The notes beneath the pieces were generated by a model, which worked only from the letters and a program-made list of their open reading frames with translations, made no database searches and was not told where the DNA came from. The translations under genes and the position numbers were made by a program. From Rhodoferax sp. (GTDB taxonomy: Bacteria > Pseudomonadota > Gammaproteobacteria > Burkholderiales > Burkholderiaceae_C), in the NCBI RefSeq assembly GCF_012927445.1, contig NZ_JABBPD010000007.1, forward strand, positions 558,001 through 622,000: a DNA stretch of 64,000 bases, given 5' to 3'. The stretch's first letter is position 1; each line of letters starts with the position of its first letter. Below are positions 1-9,698 of this stretch, in pieces.

Positions 1-692
1 GGTAGCCATGGTTGGTGAGCGAGAGGTGCTTTTGCACTTCGTGCATCTTCTGGGTGTAAAAGTTGGAGATCGGGTTCTCGGTGCCGTCCACCACGCCGGT
101 TTGCAGCGCCTGATAGACCTCGGAGAACGCCATCACCTGGGCAATCCCGCCCACGGAGCGAATCTCTTCTTCCAGCACTTTGGAGGACTGGATGCGGAAC
201 TTTTTGCCCTTGAAGTCAGCGACGTTCTTGAGCGGGGTGTTGGCCGAGAAAGACTTGAAGCCGTTGTCCCAGTAAGCCAGGCCCTTGATGCCCTTGGGCT
301 CCAGCTTGGCCAGCAGGCTGGCGCCGACCGCACCTTGGGTGATCTTGTGCAAATCAGCCGTGTTGTCAAAAATGAAGGGCAGGTCAAACGCTTCGAACTC
401 TTTCACACCCAAGGGGCCAAACTTGGCCAATGAGGGGGCCAGCATCTGCACGGCGCCGATTTGCAGCGCTTCGATTTCTTCTTTGTCCTTGTACAAGGCG
501 CTGTTGGCATAGACCTCGACCTTGACTTTGCCCTTGGTCAGCTCGGCGGCCTTCTTGGCAAAAAATTCGGAAGCCTTGCCTTTGGGTGTGTCGGCCGCCA
601 CCACATGGCTGAATTTGATGATGGTCTGGGCACTGGCGCTCAAGGCCGCGCAGCTGACCAGCATGGCCAGTAACAATTGTGAAATTTTCATT
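1..692 (-). CDS. dctP: TRAP transporter solute-binding protein, DctP family (3' end cut by window)
   Basis: This is the periplasmic substrate-binding subunit of a TRAP-type dicarboxylate or organic-acid transporter; it captures substrate and passes it to the membrane subunits. The protein starts MKISQLLLAMLVSC and has a Sec signal peptide ending near SASA-Q. The mature part begins IIKFSHVVAADTPKG, then KASEFFAKKAAELTKG, LQIGAVQML and a FRIQSS stretch that includes the ligand-binding Arg region typical of DctP. About 230 codons are visible; the C-terminal third lies beyond position 1. The ATG is preceded by AGGAG at good spacing. The membrane genes dctQ and dctM would be expected beyond the left edge. 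The family is clear; the substrate is not readable. Confidence 0.9.
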
Positions 693-957
693 CGATGTCT
701 CCTAGTTGTGACGTAAGTAATTCCCTGCGGAACGTTTGTCCGCTTGAGGGGGGACTGTAGAGGCGAAATATCAACTCCGCTATTGTGGAAAACCACAATG
801 CCGGCGCAGTCGCTGGAGGCCGGTTCTGAGCCCGCCAACGCAATTTTTGCGGTGTGGGCAGGGCCGTCGCCAATGAATCATTTCGTTACGGATTTTGCAA
901 AACCAGTGGAGACTTGCAAAAGCGTGGCTCGTACCATGAGCTTTTGAAGGAATCAAT

Positions 958-1503
958 ATGGCCATTTCACCCAACTTTTTCAACAAACGCGTCCCTGAAA
1001 CCACACCTCCACGCCATGTCGTGCCCACGCCAAGCGCCAGTACCTACGGTGCATCGGTTGCGCCCAGTGCCCCTGCGGTCGCCGCCACTCCGGTGGCCAG
1101 CGTGGCCAAGGCCAGTGCGCCCGTGGTGGAAGGCGGCAGCAAGCTGACAGTGGGACCCAACATCAAGCTCAAAGGGGTGGAAATCACCGATTGCGACACG
1201 CTGCTGGTTGAAGGCATGGTGGAGGCGACCATGGATTCACGGGTGATCCAGATTTCTGAGCGCGGCGCCTTTAAAGGCTCGGCAGAAATCGATATTGCCG
1301 AGATTCACGGCCAGTTCGATGGCAACCTGACTGTGCGCGAAAAATTGACGATCTATGCCACGGGTAAAGTCACTGGCAAAGTGCATTACGGCAAGCTGGT
1401 GATCGAAGAGGGCGGACAGCTCACGGGCGAGATCCAGTTTGGTTCCATGTCGGGCGCCAGGTCCAGCAGCATGGAGAAATCAGGCATCTCGCTGGCCAGC
1501 TAA
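958..1503 (+). CDS. Bactofilin-type polymer-forming protein
   Basis: This 181-residue protein is a bactofilin (DUF583 family). Such cytoplasmic proteins form nucleotide-independent filaments that position cell-wall or appendage machinery. An Ala/Pro/Val-rich, probably disordered N-terminus (residues 1-60) is followed by the right-handed beta-helix core from about residue 62. The core shows the glycine-spaced repeats VEGMVEATMDS, KGSAEIDIAEIHGQFDG and LTIYATGKVTGKVHYG that are characteristic of the family. The ATG follows GAAGGAATCAAT. It is convergent with the arginase gene and their stop codons overlap by four bases. A peptidase M23 partner, common next to bactofilins, is not seen here. Confidence 0.9.
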   Translation: MAISPNFFNKRVPETTPPRHVVPTPSASTYGASVAPSAPAVAATPVASVAKASAPVVEGGSKLTVGPNIKLKGVEITDCDTLLVEGMVEATMDSRVIQISERGAFKGSAEIDIAEIHGQFDGNLTVREKLTIYATGKVTGKVHYGKLVIEEGGQLTGEIQFGSMSGARSSSMEKSGISLAS

Positions 1504-2417
1504 TACTTGCGCATCAGGGTGCTCTTGCCAAAGAGCGACCCGATCAAATCGACGGCCAGTTCAGCCGTGCGGTTGCGGACATCAAAGGCCGGGTTGAGTT
1601 CCATCACGTCGAGTGAGGCGAGTTGCCCGGTGTCGGCAATCATTTCCATGCACAGCTGCGCTTCACGGTAAGTGGGGCCACCGCGCACCGTGGTACCGAC
1701 GCCGGGGGCAATGTCCGGGTCCAGAAAATCCACATCAAAGCTCACATGCAGGTGCGTGTTGCCGTCCACCAGGGCGAGGGCCATTTCAACCGCGGCGCGC
1801 ATGCCCATCTCATCGATGTAGCGCATGTCAAACACCTCCAGTCCGGCTTCATGCACCAGGCGTTTTTCACCGTCATCGACACTGCGAATGCCAATCTGGC
1901 GTACCCATTTGGGGTTGATGGCGGGCGTTTGGCCGCCCAGTTCGATCAAGGCCTGGGGGCCATGGCCACACAGACAAGCCAGTGGCATGCCGTGCAGGTT
2001 GCCGCTGGGAGTGAGCGTGTGGGTGTTGAAGTCGGCATGGGCATCCAGCCACAGCACGCGCAGTTTTTTGCCGGTCTCGCGGCAATGGCGGGCCACGGCG
2101 CTGATGGAGCCGATGGCCAGGCAGTGGTCACCGCCCAGCAGGATAGGCAGGCGGCCCTGACCGAGTTCGGCATATACCGCGTCATGCACGACGGTGTTCC
2201 AGGCCACCACTTCGTCGAGGTGGCGATAGCCATTCACCGGCGGCAGCCACGGGTTGACGGGACCGCTCAGGTTGCCCCGGTCGAGCACCTGCAAGCCCCG
2301 GTTTTGCAGCACCGGCACGATATCGGCCACACGCAGGGCTTCCGGCCCCATGCTGGCGCCGCGACTGCCCGCGCCAATGTCGGTGGGGGCGCCAATGAGA
2401 CTGATGTTGTGGTTCAT
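1500..2417 (-). CDS. rocF: Arginase (ureohydrolase family)
   Basis: This 305-residue enzyme hydrolyses L-arginine to ornithine and urea with a dinuclear manganese centre. All metal-binding signatures are present: GGDHCLAIGS, DAHADFNT and SFDVDFLDPDIAPGVGT. Its length fits arginase, and the HADFNTHTLTPSGNLHGMP stretch is arginase-like rather than agmatinase-like. It is monocistronic and converges on the bactofilin gene. Agmatinase or formiminoglutamase remain possible from sequence alone, but the N-terminal IGAPTDIGAGSRGASMGPEA motif favours arginase. Confidence 0.9.
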   Translation of the reverse strand: MNHNISLIGAPTDIGAGSRGASMGPEALRVADIVPVLQNRGLQVLDRGNLSGPVNPWLPPVNGYRHLDEVVAWNTVVHDAVYAELGQGRLPILLGGDHCLAIGSISAVARHCRETGKKLRVLWLDAHADFNTHTLTPSGNLHGMPLACLCGHGPQALIELGGQTPAINPKWVRQIGIRSVDDGEKRLVHEAGLEVFDMRYIDEMGMRAAVEMALALVDGNTHLHVSFDVDFLDPDIAPGVGTTVRGGPTYREAQLCMEMIADTGQLASLDVMELNPAFDVRNRTAELAVDLIGSLFGKSTLMRKY

Positions 2418-2489
2418 GCTGCGCTTCGCCTCGCGGGAAAAAATGCAGTGTATTTCTTCCCGCGAGCCATGGCCAGCCTGCGGGGGGGG

Positions 2490-3659
2490 TCAGCTGGTTT
2501 TCGGGCCGCTAACGATTTGATTCCGGCCATTCTGTTTGGCTTGGTACATGCGCTGGTCGGCGAGATCCACCAGCATTTTCCAGTCGGTGATCCGATCGGC
2601 GCTGCGTTCGGCAATCCCGATGCTGGCGGTCAGCGGCGTGTTGTCAGGGCGGGTGCCAAAACCTGTGCTGCGCATGCGCAAGAGCGCAGCCTGTGCCTGC
2701 GCCATATCGGTGTTGGGCATGATCAGCAAAAATTCTTCGCCGCCCCAGCGTGCCAGCAGATCGCCACGCCGTTGATTGCTGTGGACGATGGCCGTCATGT
2801 CGAGCAGCGCCCTGTCGCCGGCTTCGTGGCCGAACTTGTCGTTGATGCCTTTAAAGTGGTCGAGATCGAGAAAAGCGATCGCCAGCGTGGCATCGCTGCG
2901 GCTGGCGATGGTGAACTGAAGTTCCAGCACTTCCTCGCCGGTGGAACGCGAAAAGATCCCCGTCAACGGGTCGCGGATGGCCTGGCGCACCAGCGCGATC
3001 ATGAATGCCAGCTGGCTCATGCTGGCCAGCGTCGAGACGCTGGTGATCAGCACCAGCAGCCAGAAAGCGCCAGCGAACGATGGCCAGTCCAATGTGGACC
3101 AACGCATGGAGCCGGCGATGCCTTGTGCGATCAGGATCGGGCTGGCGATCACCAGGTTTTCCAGCAAGGTGAGCGGAAAAACGGCCAGCCCGGCCAGCAG
3201 CACGAACGGCAAAAAAGCATAACCAGCGCCGATGGCGGCCGAGACACCGGTCAATTGGTAGTGGCTGAGCAGCGTGTAGGAGGCGACATAAAAAACGGTC
3301 GGGATGGCAAACAGCAGTGCCATGGCGCGATAGGCATCGAACAGGTTGCCGCTGGGCCGGTAATGCAGCAACAGGCTGGTGAAGGCCGCACAGGCCAGTA
3401 AGCGCATCAGGGCCAGGTTGAGCCACAGCGGAAAAGGGAAGACGACCAGATCGACCAAGCTCCAAAGCGGCGTCAGCACCGCGAACAGGAAGGCGACCAG
3501 GCGCACCCGGTTGACGATCATGGTCGCACGCCGGCGCGTCAGCAAGCTCATATGCTGATGGGGCGATGCCAGCCAGACCAGTTCGGCCGGTTTGAGTTCT
3601 CCCGACATCAGGGTGGACAGTCGTTGCCATCCGGCGTCTGCCAAGCGGTGTATGTTCAT
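2490..3659 (-). CDS. Membrane diguanylate cyclase (GGEEF)
   Basis: This protein probably makes cyclic di-GMP from two GTP. About six hydrophobic segments fill residues 50-225 and form an uncharacterised membrane sensor. A GGDEF domain follows (about 228-389) with DLDHF, an intact GGEEF active site at 306-310 and an RRGD motif five residues upstream, which fits the RxxD inhibitory I-site. I chose the ATG at 3659. An in-frame GTG at 3719 would lengthen the protein by 20 residues but overlap the preceding gene. It follows the PAS-GGDEF-EAL gene on the same strand within about 40 bp, so the two are probably co-transcribed. Confidence 0.85.
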   Translation of the reverse strand: MNIHRLADAGWQRLSTLMSGELKPAELVWLASPHQHMSLLTRRRATMIVNRVRLVAFLFAVLTPLWSLVDLVVFPFPLWLNLALMRLLACAAFTSLLLHYRPSGNLFDAYRAMALLFAIPTVFYVASYTLLSHYQLTGVSAAIGAGYAFLPFVLLAGLAVFPLTLLENLVIASPILIAQGIAGSMRWSTLDWPSFAGAFWLLVLITSVSTLASMSQLAFMIALVRQAIRDPLTGIFSRSTGEEVLELQFTIASRSDATLAIAFLDLDHFKGINDKFGHEAGDRALLDMTAIVHSNQRRGDLLARWGGEEFLLIMPNTDMAQAQAALLRMRSTGFGTRPDNTPLTASIGIAERSADRITDWKMLVDLADQRMYQAKQNGRNQIVSGPKTS

Positions 3660-3696
3660 TGAGTGGTTCGTGGTGGGGTGGCTTGCATTCGCTGGA

Positions 3697-6192
3697 CTAA
3701 CTGTGCGTCGGCGAAGCACGCATCAGTTCGGTCAGGTCTTTGGCCGCCATCGCTTTGGCATACAGCCAGCCTTGGTACGCCTCGCAACCGTGCTGGCGTA
3801 AAAAGCCCCGCTGGGCATCGGTTTCAACGCCTTCGGCCACCAATTGCATCCCCAGACTGTGTGCCAACGCAATGATCGCCTTGACAATGGCGACGTCATT
3901 GGCGTCGTGCGGAATGCCGTCCATGAAGCTCTTGTCAATTTTGAGTTTGCTCACCGGCAAGACCTTGAGATAGGCAAGCGATGAATAGCCGGTGCCAAAG
4001 TCATCCAATGCGACACGGCAGCCCAGTGCCACCAAGGCATTGAGTTGTTCGCGTGCCTGCTCGGGATGGGTCATGGCCACCGACTCGGTGATTTCGATGT
4101 CCAGCCATTGGGCTTGTGCCCCTGTGCGGGCCAGGGTTGCGCGCACTTTCTCGGGCAGATCGTGCTGGCGAAATTGCTGTGCCGAAACATTGACGGCCAC
4201 CCGCAAGGGCATACCGGCTTGCGCCCAGTCGGCAATCTGTAGGCATGCCGTCTCCAGCACCCAGTCCGACAAAGGCAAAATCAGACCGGTGGCCTCGGCC
4301 ACCGGAATAAAGCGTGCAGGCGACACCGGGCCCAGCACTGGGTCGTTCCAGCGGAGCAAGGCTTCAGCGCCGACCACCAGGCCACTTTGTACGTCAACTT
4401 GCGGCTGGTAATGCAACTGCAAAATCCCTTGCGCCATGGCTTCTTTCAAGCGGGTGTGCAGCTGCATGTTTTCATGCACTTTCCGGTCCAAGTCTTGGGA
4501 ATAGCAGGCATAGCCGCCGCGACCGGCCTGTTTCGCCTGGTACATGGCCATGTCCGCGTAGCGCAGCAAGTTGTCATTGTCCTTGGCATCATCCGGGTAA
4601 AAAGCCAGACCCAGGCTGGCACCGGAATAGACATCCTGGTCTTGAAGCCGGTACGCGGCCTGCAGCGACATCAAGAGCTGGGTGGCCACATTCACCGCTT
4701 CATTCACATCCGCCAGTTCGGTCAGCAAAATGGCAAATTCATCACCCCCCATGCGCGCCAGCATGTCGTTTTCACGCAAGACGCCGCGAATGCGCTCGCT
4801 AATTTGCACCAGCAAGGCGTCGCCAGTGGCATGGCCAAAACTGTCATTGACGGTCTGGAAATAGTCCAGATCAAGAATCAAAACGGCCACGCGCAGGCCG
4901 GACCGCTCGGCCCGGACCAAGGCTTGGCTCAGTTGCAGCCGAAACAACCAGCGATTCGCAAGACCGGTGAGTTCATCATGGGTGGCTTGGTATCGCAGCG
5001 ATTCTTCAAACTTTTTGAACTCGGTTAAATCGCGGACATAGGCAATGGCGTGGCTGGCGCCCTCGTCTTCCCAGTGCCCCAACGAGATGTCCACAGGCAC
5101 CAGTTGGCCATCGCGACGCAGTAACTTCAAAGCCATGGAACCCATGGCGCGGGAATGCGGGTCCATGAAATAACCGCGCATCGATTGCGCGTGGCGAGCC
5201 CGCAAATGTTCGGGCAAGAAAATATCCACGTTTTGCCCCATCAACTCGCTCGCCGGGTAGCCCGTGAGCGTCTCCATGGCCGGGTTAACCATCAAAATAC
5301 GTCCGTCGTGGTCGACCCACAAAATGCCATCGGGCGCCGCATTGAGCGTTACTTTCTCGCGCAGATGTTGCACCTCCATGCGCTCCAGAGGACGGCGCAG
5401 GGCCTCGTTAAAGGTGGCGTGAAATAAATACAGATAGGCAGCCACCTTGTAGAGGTGCCCAAGCACATTGGCGCCATCTTTGTCGACGACCCCCAACATC
5501 GTGAAAAACAGTTCGGAGACGGCTGACAAGGCAATGGCAAAGCCAAGGGCCATGACACATTCCTGAATCAATTCCTCGCGGCGACGCCACAGCACGGCCA
5601 GCGTCACCAAATTGACGGTGATGATCAACCATTCGAGGCCGATCTTCAGTGGCGTCAGGCCCTGCCCATTAATAAATAGCGCCGGCACGCGGTCTGGCCA
5701 CAGCAGCCCGATACTCGCCAGCACGCCGACCAGTGCCAGCATCACAGCCAGAGAGAGCCGTTTTTTCAGCGTGGTGACGTCTGCGATCGTGGGCAGCAGC
5801 GTGTACAACAGCAACGCAGTTGCTGCCAGCATGCGGGCAGCGAGCCAGAAGAAAATAGATTTTTGCGACGAGTTGGGGGTGATGGCGTCCGGCATGCCGG
5901 CATAGTCCAAGGTGTGCAGAAAGTCGAGCAGCGCCACGCCCAAAAAAGCCACCCCCAGCAGTACTACGGCCCCTTTGCGCGCCGACAAAATGGCGCGGTA
6001 GCCGGTGACAAATACCAGCAGGGCCACCACCACGGCGAACATTTCCACGGCCGTGTGCCAAAAAACGAACTGCATCGGCTCGATCACGATTTGACGGGAT
6101 GGGTGTGAAACCCACCACAGCAGTGGTATCGCCAGCGCCAGCAAGGTCCAGCCTGCCGTGCTTTGAAAGGGGTGCGTGTGTTTGTTGTGCAT
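3697..6192 (-). CDS. MASE3-PAS-GGDEF-EAL c-di-GMP signalling protein
   Basis: This 831-residue bifunctional-type membrane protein has four parts. Residues 1-270 are an integral-membrane MASE3-like sensor with about seven or eight helices; the LDFLHTLDYAGMPD segment is diagnostic. A PAS domain follows (about 275-395, LNAAPDGILWVDHDGRI). The GGDEF domain (about 400-560) has the intact motif RMGGDEF and an REND I-site. The EAL domain (about 575-820) has GAEALLRW, DDFGTGYSSLAYL and a late GVET. Both catalytic motifs look intact, so the net activity (synthesis or breakdown) cannot be decided from sequence. It lies immediately upstream of the membrane diguanylate cyclase on the same strand. Confidence 0.88.
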   Translation of the reverse strand: MHNKHTHPFQSTAGWTLLALAIPLLWWVSHPSRQIVIEPMQFVFWHTAVEMFAVVVALLVFVTGYRAILSARKGAVVLLGVAFLGVALLDFLHTLDYAGMPDAITPNSSQKSIFFWLAARMLAATALLLYTLLPTIADVTTLKKRLSLAVMLALVGVLASIGLLWPDRVPALFINGQGLTPLKIGLEWLIITVNLVTLAVLWRRREELIQECVMALGFAIALSAVSELFFTMLGVVDKDGANVLGHLYKVAAYLYLFHATFNEALRRPLERMEVQHLREKVTLNAAPDGILWVDHDGRILMVNPAMETLTGYPASELMGQNVDIFLPEHLRARHAQSMRGYFMDPHSRAMGSMALKLLRRDGQLVPVDISLGHWEDEGASHAIAYVRDLTEFKKFEESLRYQATHDELTGLANRWLFRLQLSQALVRAERSGLRVAVLILDLDYFQTVNDSFGHATGDALLVQISERIRGVLRENDMLARMGGDEFAILLTELADVNEAVNVATQLLMSLQAAYRLQDQDVYSGASLGLAFYPDDAKDNDNLLRYADMAMYQAKQAGRGGYACYSQDLDRKVHENMQLHTRLKEAMAQGILQLHYQPQVDVQSGLVVGAEALLRWNDPVLGPVSPARFIPVAEATGLILPLSDWVLETACLQIADWAQAGMPLRVAVNVSAQQFRQHDLPEKVRATLARTGAQAQWLDIEITESVAMTHPEQAREQLNALVALGCRVALDDFGTGYSSLAYLKVLPVSKLKIDKSFMDGIPHDANDVAIVKAIIALAHSLGMQLVAEGVETDAQRGFLRQHGCEAYQGWLYAKAMAAKDLTELMRASPTHS

Positions 6193-6407
6193 GGTTACGA
6201 ACGGGTTGTTCTGGGTAATCCACCGAAGAGCGGCGAAAGCGTCACCCGCGGTGGACGCTTTCTATCAAGTTTTTGCGAATGCTCAACTGTAGCGCTGCGC
6301 TAATTGGATCCAAACTGACGATTATTCAGCATAAGCGATAACTTGACCAAATGGTCACATCCTGTAACGTAACGCCTCGGGGGAAGAAAAATGTGCTTGA
6401 AAGTGTC

Positions 6408-7955
6408 TTAAACCGAAAACACCTTCACGGCCTCGACCAGACGTTGGGCCTGATCGCCCATGCTGATGGCGGCCGCACTGCTTTGCTCCACCATGGCGGC
6501 GTTTTGCTGCGTCATCTCGTCGAGCTGGGTCACAGCGTGGCCAACCTGTGAAATGCCAAGATTTTGTTCCTTAGATGCCGAGGTGATTTCAGCCAGTAAA
6601 TCATTAACGCGTCGGACCTGACTCACGACTTCGGTCATGGTCTGGCCGGCATCGGCCACCAACCGGGACCCGTTTCCGACCTTTTCGACAGAGTCATCAA
6701 TCAGAACCTTGATTTCCTTGGCGGCCGCCGCAGAGCGGCCGGCCAGACTGCGCACCTCGCTGGCCACTACCGCGAAACCGCGACCCTGCTCCCCTGCGCG
6801 GGCGGCCTCGACCGCGGCGTTCAGCGCCAGAATATTGGTCTGGAAGGCAATGCCGTCAATCACACTGATGATGTCGGCTATTTTTCGGCTCGAATCCGAA
6901 ATCAGCGCCATGGTGGACACCACATCGGTCATTGCATCGCCTCCTTTGGCTGCAACTTCCGTTGCTGCTTGCGCCAGTTGGCTGGCCTGCTGTGCCGTAT
7001 CGGCGTTTTGGCGCACGGAGGCCGTTTGCTGCTCCATAGCGGCCGCTGTCTGCTCCAGATTGGATGCGGTTTGTTCGGTCCGGCTCGACAAGTCATTGGT
7101 GGCAGCGGCAATCTCCATGCTAGCCACCTGCACGCCGGAGGCCTGCTCGAACACGTCGGCCACCAGCGAATGCAGGTTGAGCCCGGCCTGGTTGATGGCG
7201 CGTGCGATCAGTCCAATGTCATCACAGCGGTTGAGGCGCAAGTCCACGGCGGCCTCGCCGCTGGCCACCTGTTCGGCCAAAACCAGAATTTTTTCCAGGG
7301 GCGAGGTCACCTGTTTTTCAATAAACCAGCCCGCCAGCAGCAGGCTGCCCGCGACCGTCGCCCCGATGGCCGCCAAGGCCGCACCCCCCAAGTCCGAAAA
7401 AGACAGGGCGATGCCCACCATGGAGCCGGCCAACAGCAGCGGTAGGCGAACCCGCCAAGCCGTGGGCAGCAGTTGCAGCGCACTGGCCCAGCGCATGAGG
7501 CCGGTACGCACAATCAGTCCCCGATGGAAGGCAAGCCCTGACGCTTGCCCCTCCTTGAAACGCGCATACAGTTTTTCAGTGGCTGCTACTTCAGCGCGCG
7601 AGGGCTTGGTGCGCACCGAGATGAACCCCGCCACCTGGCCATTGCGCCGCATCGGCGCGGCATTGGCGCGCACCCAATAGTGGTCGCCGTCCCTGCGGCG
7701 GTTTTTGATCAGCGCCGTCCAGGACCGACCCTCTTTCAGGCTGCGCCACATATCGGCAAAGGTTTCCGTGGGCATGTCGGGGTGGCGGACCAGATGGTGG
7801 GGCTGCCCAATTAACTCTTCGGTGGAAAAGCCACTGGTACGAATGAATGCCGCGTTGGCGTAGGTAATGTGGCTAGAAACATCGGTCGTAGACAGCAGGG
7901 TTTCATTGCCTGGAAACTGGTACTCGCGTTGCGTCACCGGTAGGTTTGTTTTCAT
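6408..7955 (-). CDS. Aer-type chemoreceptor (PAS + MCP signalling domain)
   Basis: This 515-residue receptor resembles Aer, the redox/energy taxis receptor. The N-terminal PAS domain (about 15-125) contains the Aer-like stretches [24 protein letters not shown] and YWVRANAAP, which in Aer surround FAD. A hydrophobic hairpin (about 165-210) anchors it in the membrane. A HAMP-like region and the methyl-accepting domain (about 260-515) follow, with the highly conserved hairpin tip [20 protein letters not shown]. It has no C-terminal CheR-binding pentapeptide (it ends KVFSV), as expected for Aer. It is tandem with the next chemoreceptor gene on the same strand. FAD as cofactor is inferred. Confidence 0.88.
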   Translation of the reverse strand: MKTNLPVTQREYQFPGNETLLSTTDVSSHITYANAAFIRTSGFSTEELIGQPHHLVRHPDMPTETFADMWRSLKEGRSWTALIKNRRRDGDHYWVRANAAPMRRNGQVAGFISVRTKPSRAEVAATEKLYARFKEGQASGLAFHRGLIVRTGLMRWASALQLLPTAWRVRLPLLLAGSMVGIALSFSDLGGAALAAIGATVAGSLLLAGWFIEKQVTSPLEKILVLAEQVASGEAAVDLRLNRCDDIGLIARAINQAGLNLHSLVADVFEQASGVQVASMEIAAATNDLSSRTEQTASNLEQTAAAMEQQTASVRQNADTAQQASQLAQAATEVAAKGGDAMTDVVSTMALISDSSRKIADIISVIDGIAFQTNILALNAAVEAARAGEQGRGFAVVASEVRSLAGRSAAAAKEIKVLIDDSVEKVGNGSRLVADAGQTMTEVVSQVRRVNDLLAEITSASKEQNLGISQVGHAVTQLDEMTQQNAAMVEQSSAAAISMGDQAQRLVEAVKVFSV

Positions 7956-7991
7956 TGATATCTCTTTTTAGTTGGTGTTTGCGTGATGTTT

Positions 7992-9677
7992 TTAGAAACT
8001 GGCCCATTCACCCGCGTCCTTCGCCGGGCTCTGGGTCAAGGCTTTGGGTGCGTAGGCTTGCGGCAGGGCTCTGGGTTTGCTGGCCGCAGGCTTGGCGATG
8101 CGAGGGGTCGACAGGGCTTGCGCGCGTGAAACGCCGGGCGTCAACTTGAACACCGCCACGGTGCCGACCAGTTCTTGCGCCTGTGACTTCAAACTGCTGG
8201 CCGCCGCCGCCATTTCTTCGACCAGCGCGGCGTTTTGCTGCGTCACCTGGTCCATTTGCATGACCGCCTCGCCCACTTGTGACACCCCCTGGCTTTGCTC
8301 GTTGCTGGCGGCACTGATCTCGCCCATGAGGTCGGTCACGCGTTTGATGGAGCTAACGACTTCCGTCATGGTGGTGCCGGCCTGATCGACCAGCACGCAA
8401 CCTTGCTCGACCCGCTCCACGCTGGCATTGATCAATCCCTTGATCTCCTTGGCGGCTTCGGCAGACCGCCCGGCCAAACTGCGCACCTCGCTGGCCACCA
8501 CGGCAAAGCCGCGGCCCTGCTCACCGGCCCGGGCGGCTTCCACAGCGGCATTCAAGGCCAGGATGTTGGTCTGGAAGGCGATGCCGTCAATCACGCTGAT
8601 GATGTCGGAGATTCTTTTGGAACTGTCATTGATGTGTTTCATGGTGTTCACCACCTGGGTTACGACCTCACCGCCCTGGATGGCGGTGGTGCTGGCACTC
8701 AGGGCCAGTTGGTTCGCTTGACGGGCACTGTCGGCGTTTTGTTTGACGGTCGAATTGAGCTCTTCCATGGAGGCGGCGGTTTGCTCCAGCGCGCTGGCTT
8801 GCTGTTCGGTGCGGGCCGAGAGGTCGTGGTTGCCGGAGGCAATTTGCGAACTGGCGGTGGCCACGCTCTCCGAGCCGATGCGCACGTCGGAAACGACCTT
8901 GGCCAGGTTCTCCTGCATGGCCGACAGCGCCTGGAGCAGTTGGGTCACTTCATCCTGGCCGTCCACATGGATGGTTTGGCTCAGGTCGCCTTGGGCGATG
9001 GCATGGGCGATGTCCACGGCATGATGGAGCGAGCGCGAGATGCCGCGAATCAGGGCCACCCCAAAAAGCACTGCAATCAGCAGGCCGGAGAGGATGGCGC
9101 CAATGGCCAGCCAACGAATGTTGTTGTAACGGGCCGAGGCCGCATCGAACTCCGCCTTGGCCACGTCCAGCTGGAGCTGCATCAGGACAACAATACCCGC
9201 ACTGACGGGAACATACAGCGGGCGATTTTTTTCAAAAACGATGCGCTTGGCTTCTTCCAAATTATGGGCACGCAAGGCAGCCACAGATGGACGCAAGCCC
9301 TCTCTCAAAAAATGTTCGTTGTCCGAGGCGAATTTCTTGGCGATCGTTGCTTCCTCATCGGTCAGTGTGGTCGCCACGTAATCGGCCCAGGCTTTCTCAA
9401 TGGCAGCGATGTTGGCATCGACCCCGGTGGTGTCTTGGGCGATTTCTTCGGGCGTTGGATCAAGCAAGCTTCCGGCAATCAGCAGTCGGTTTTTCAGGTT
9501 CAACTCGTTGATCTTGGCAATCAGTCCCATCGGCACCGTGCGGTCTTCGTACACGGTTTTCAGCGCGTCGTTTGATTTGCTGATGCCCGACAAGCCGATG
9601 GCGCCGATGACAACGAGCAGTGCAGACAGAAGGCCGATCAGGATGACCAGGCGGGTGGAGATTTTCAGGTTGTTCAA
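7992..9677 (-). CDS. Methyl-accepting chemotaxis protein (4HB ligand domain)
   Basis: This is a classical 561-residue chemoreceptor. A first transmembrane helix (about 10-32, in [15 protein letters not shown]...) and a periplasmic four-helix-bundle domain (about 35-185) are followed by a second helix (about 190-212) and HAMP. The cytoplasmic signalling domain has the conserved tip [20 protein letters not shown]. It ends in EWASF, a plausible CheR/CheB docking pentapeptide after a flexible Ala/Pro-rich linker. The N-terminus and signalling domain closely match the chemoreceptor carried by the transposon at 27.8-29.5 kb. The ligand is unknown. No che genes are visible in the window, so signalling must feed a system encoded elsewhere. 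Confidence 0.9.
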   Translation of the reverse strand: MNNLKISTRLVILIGLLSALLVVIGAIGLSGISKSNDALKTVYEDRTVPMGLIAKINELNLKNRLLIAGSLLDPTPEEIAQDTTGVDANIAAIEKAWADYVATTLTDEEATIAKKFASDNEHFLREGLRPSVAALRAHNLEEAKRIVFEKNRPLYVPVSAGIVVLMQLQLDVAKAEFDAASARYNNIRWLAIGAILSGLLIAVLFGVALIRGISRSLHHAVDIAHAIAQGDLSQTIHVDGQDEVTQLLQALSAMQENLAKVVSDVRIGSESVATASSQIASGNHDLSARTEQQASALEQTAASMEELNSTVKQNADSARQANQLALSASTTAIQGGEVVTQVVNTMKHINDSSKRISDIISVIDGIAFQTNILALNAAVEAARAGEQGRGFAVVASEVRSLAGRSAEAAKEIKGLINASVERVEQGCVLVDQAGTTMTEVVSSIKRVTDLMGEISAASNEQSQGVSQVGEAVMQMDQVTQQNAALVEEMAAAASSLKSQAQELVGTVAVFKLTPGVSRAQALSTPRIAKPAASKPRALPQAYAPKALTQSPAKDAGEWASF

Positions 9678-9698
9678 GCGATGTTTCTCGTAAAAATG

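Noticed and set aside
1623..3401. A long open frame of about 590 codons on the + strand across arginase and the diguanylate cyclase
   Set aside because: It lies antisense to two well-supported genes, shows no family motif and has the composition of a GC-rich shadow frame.
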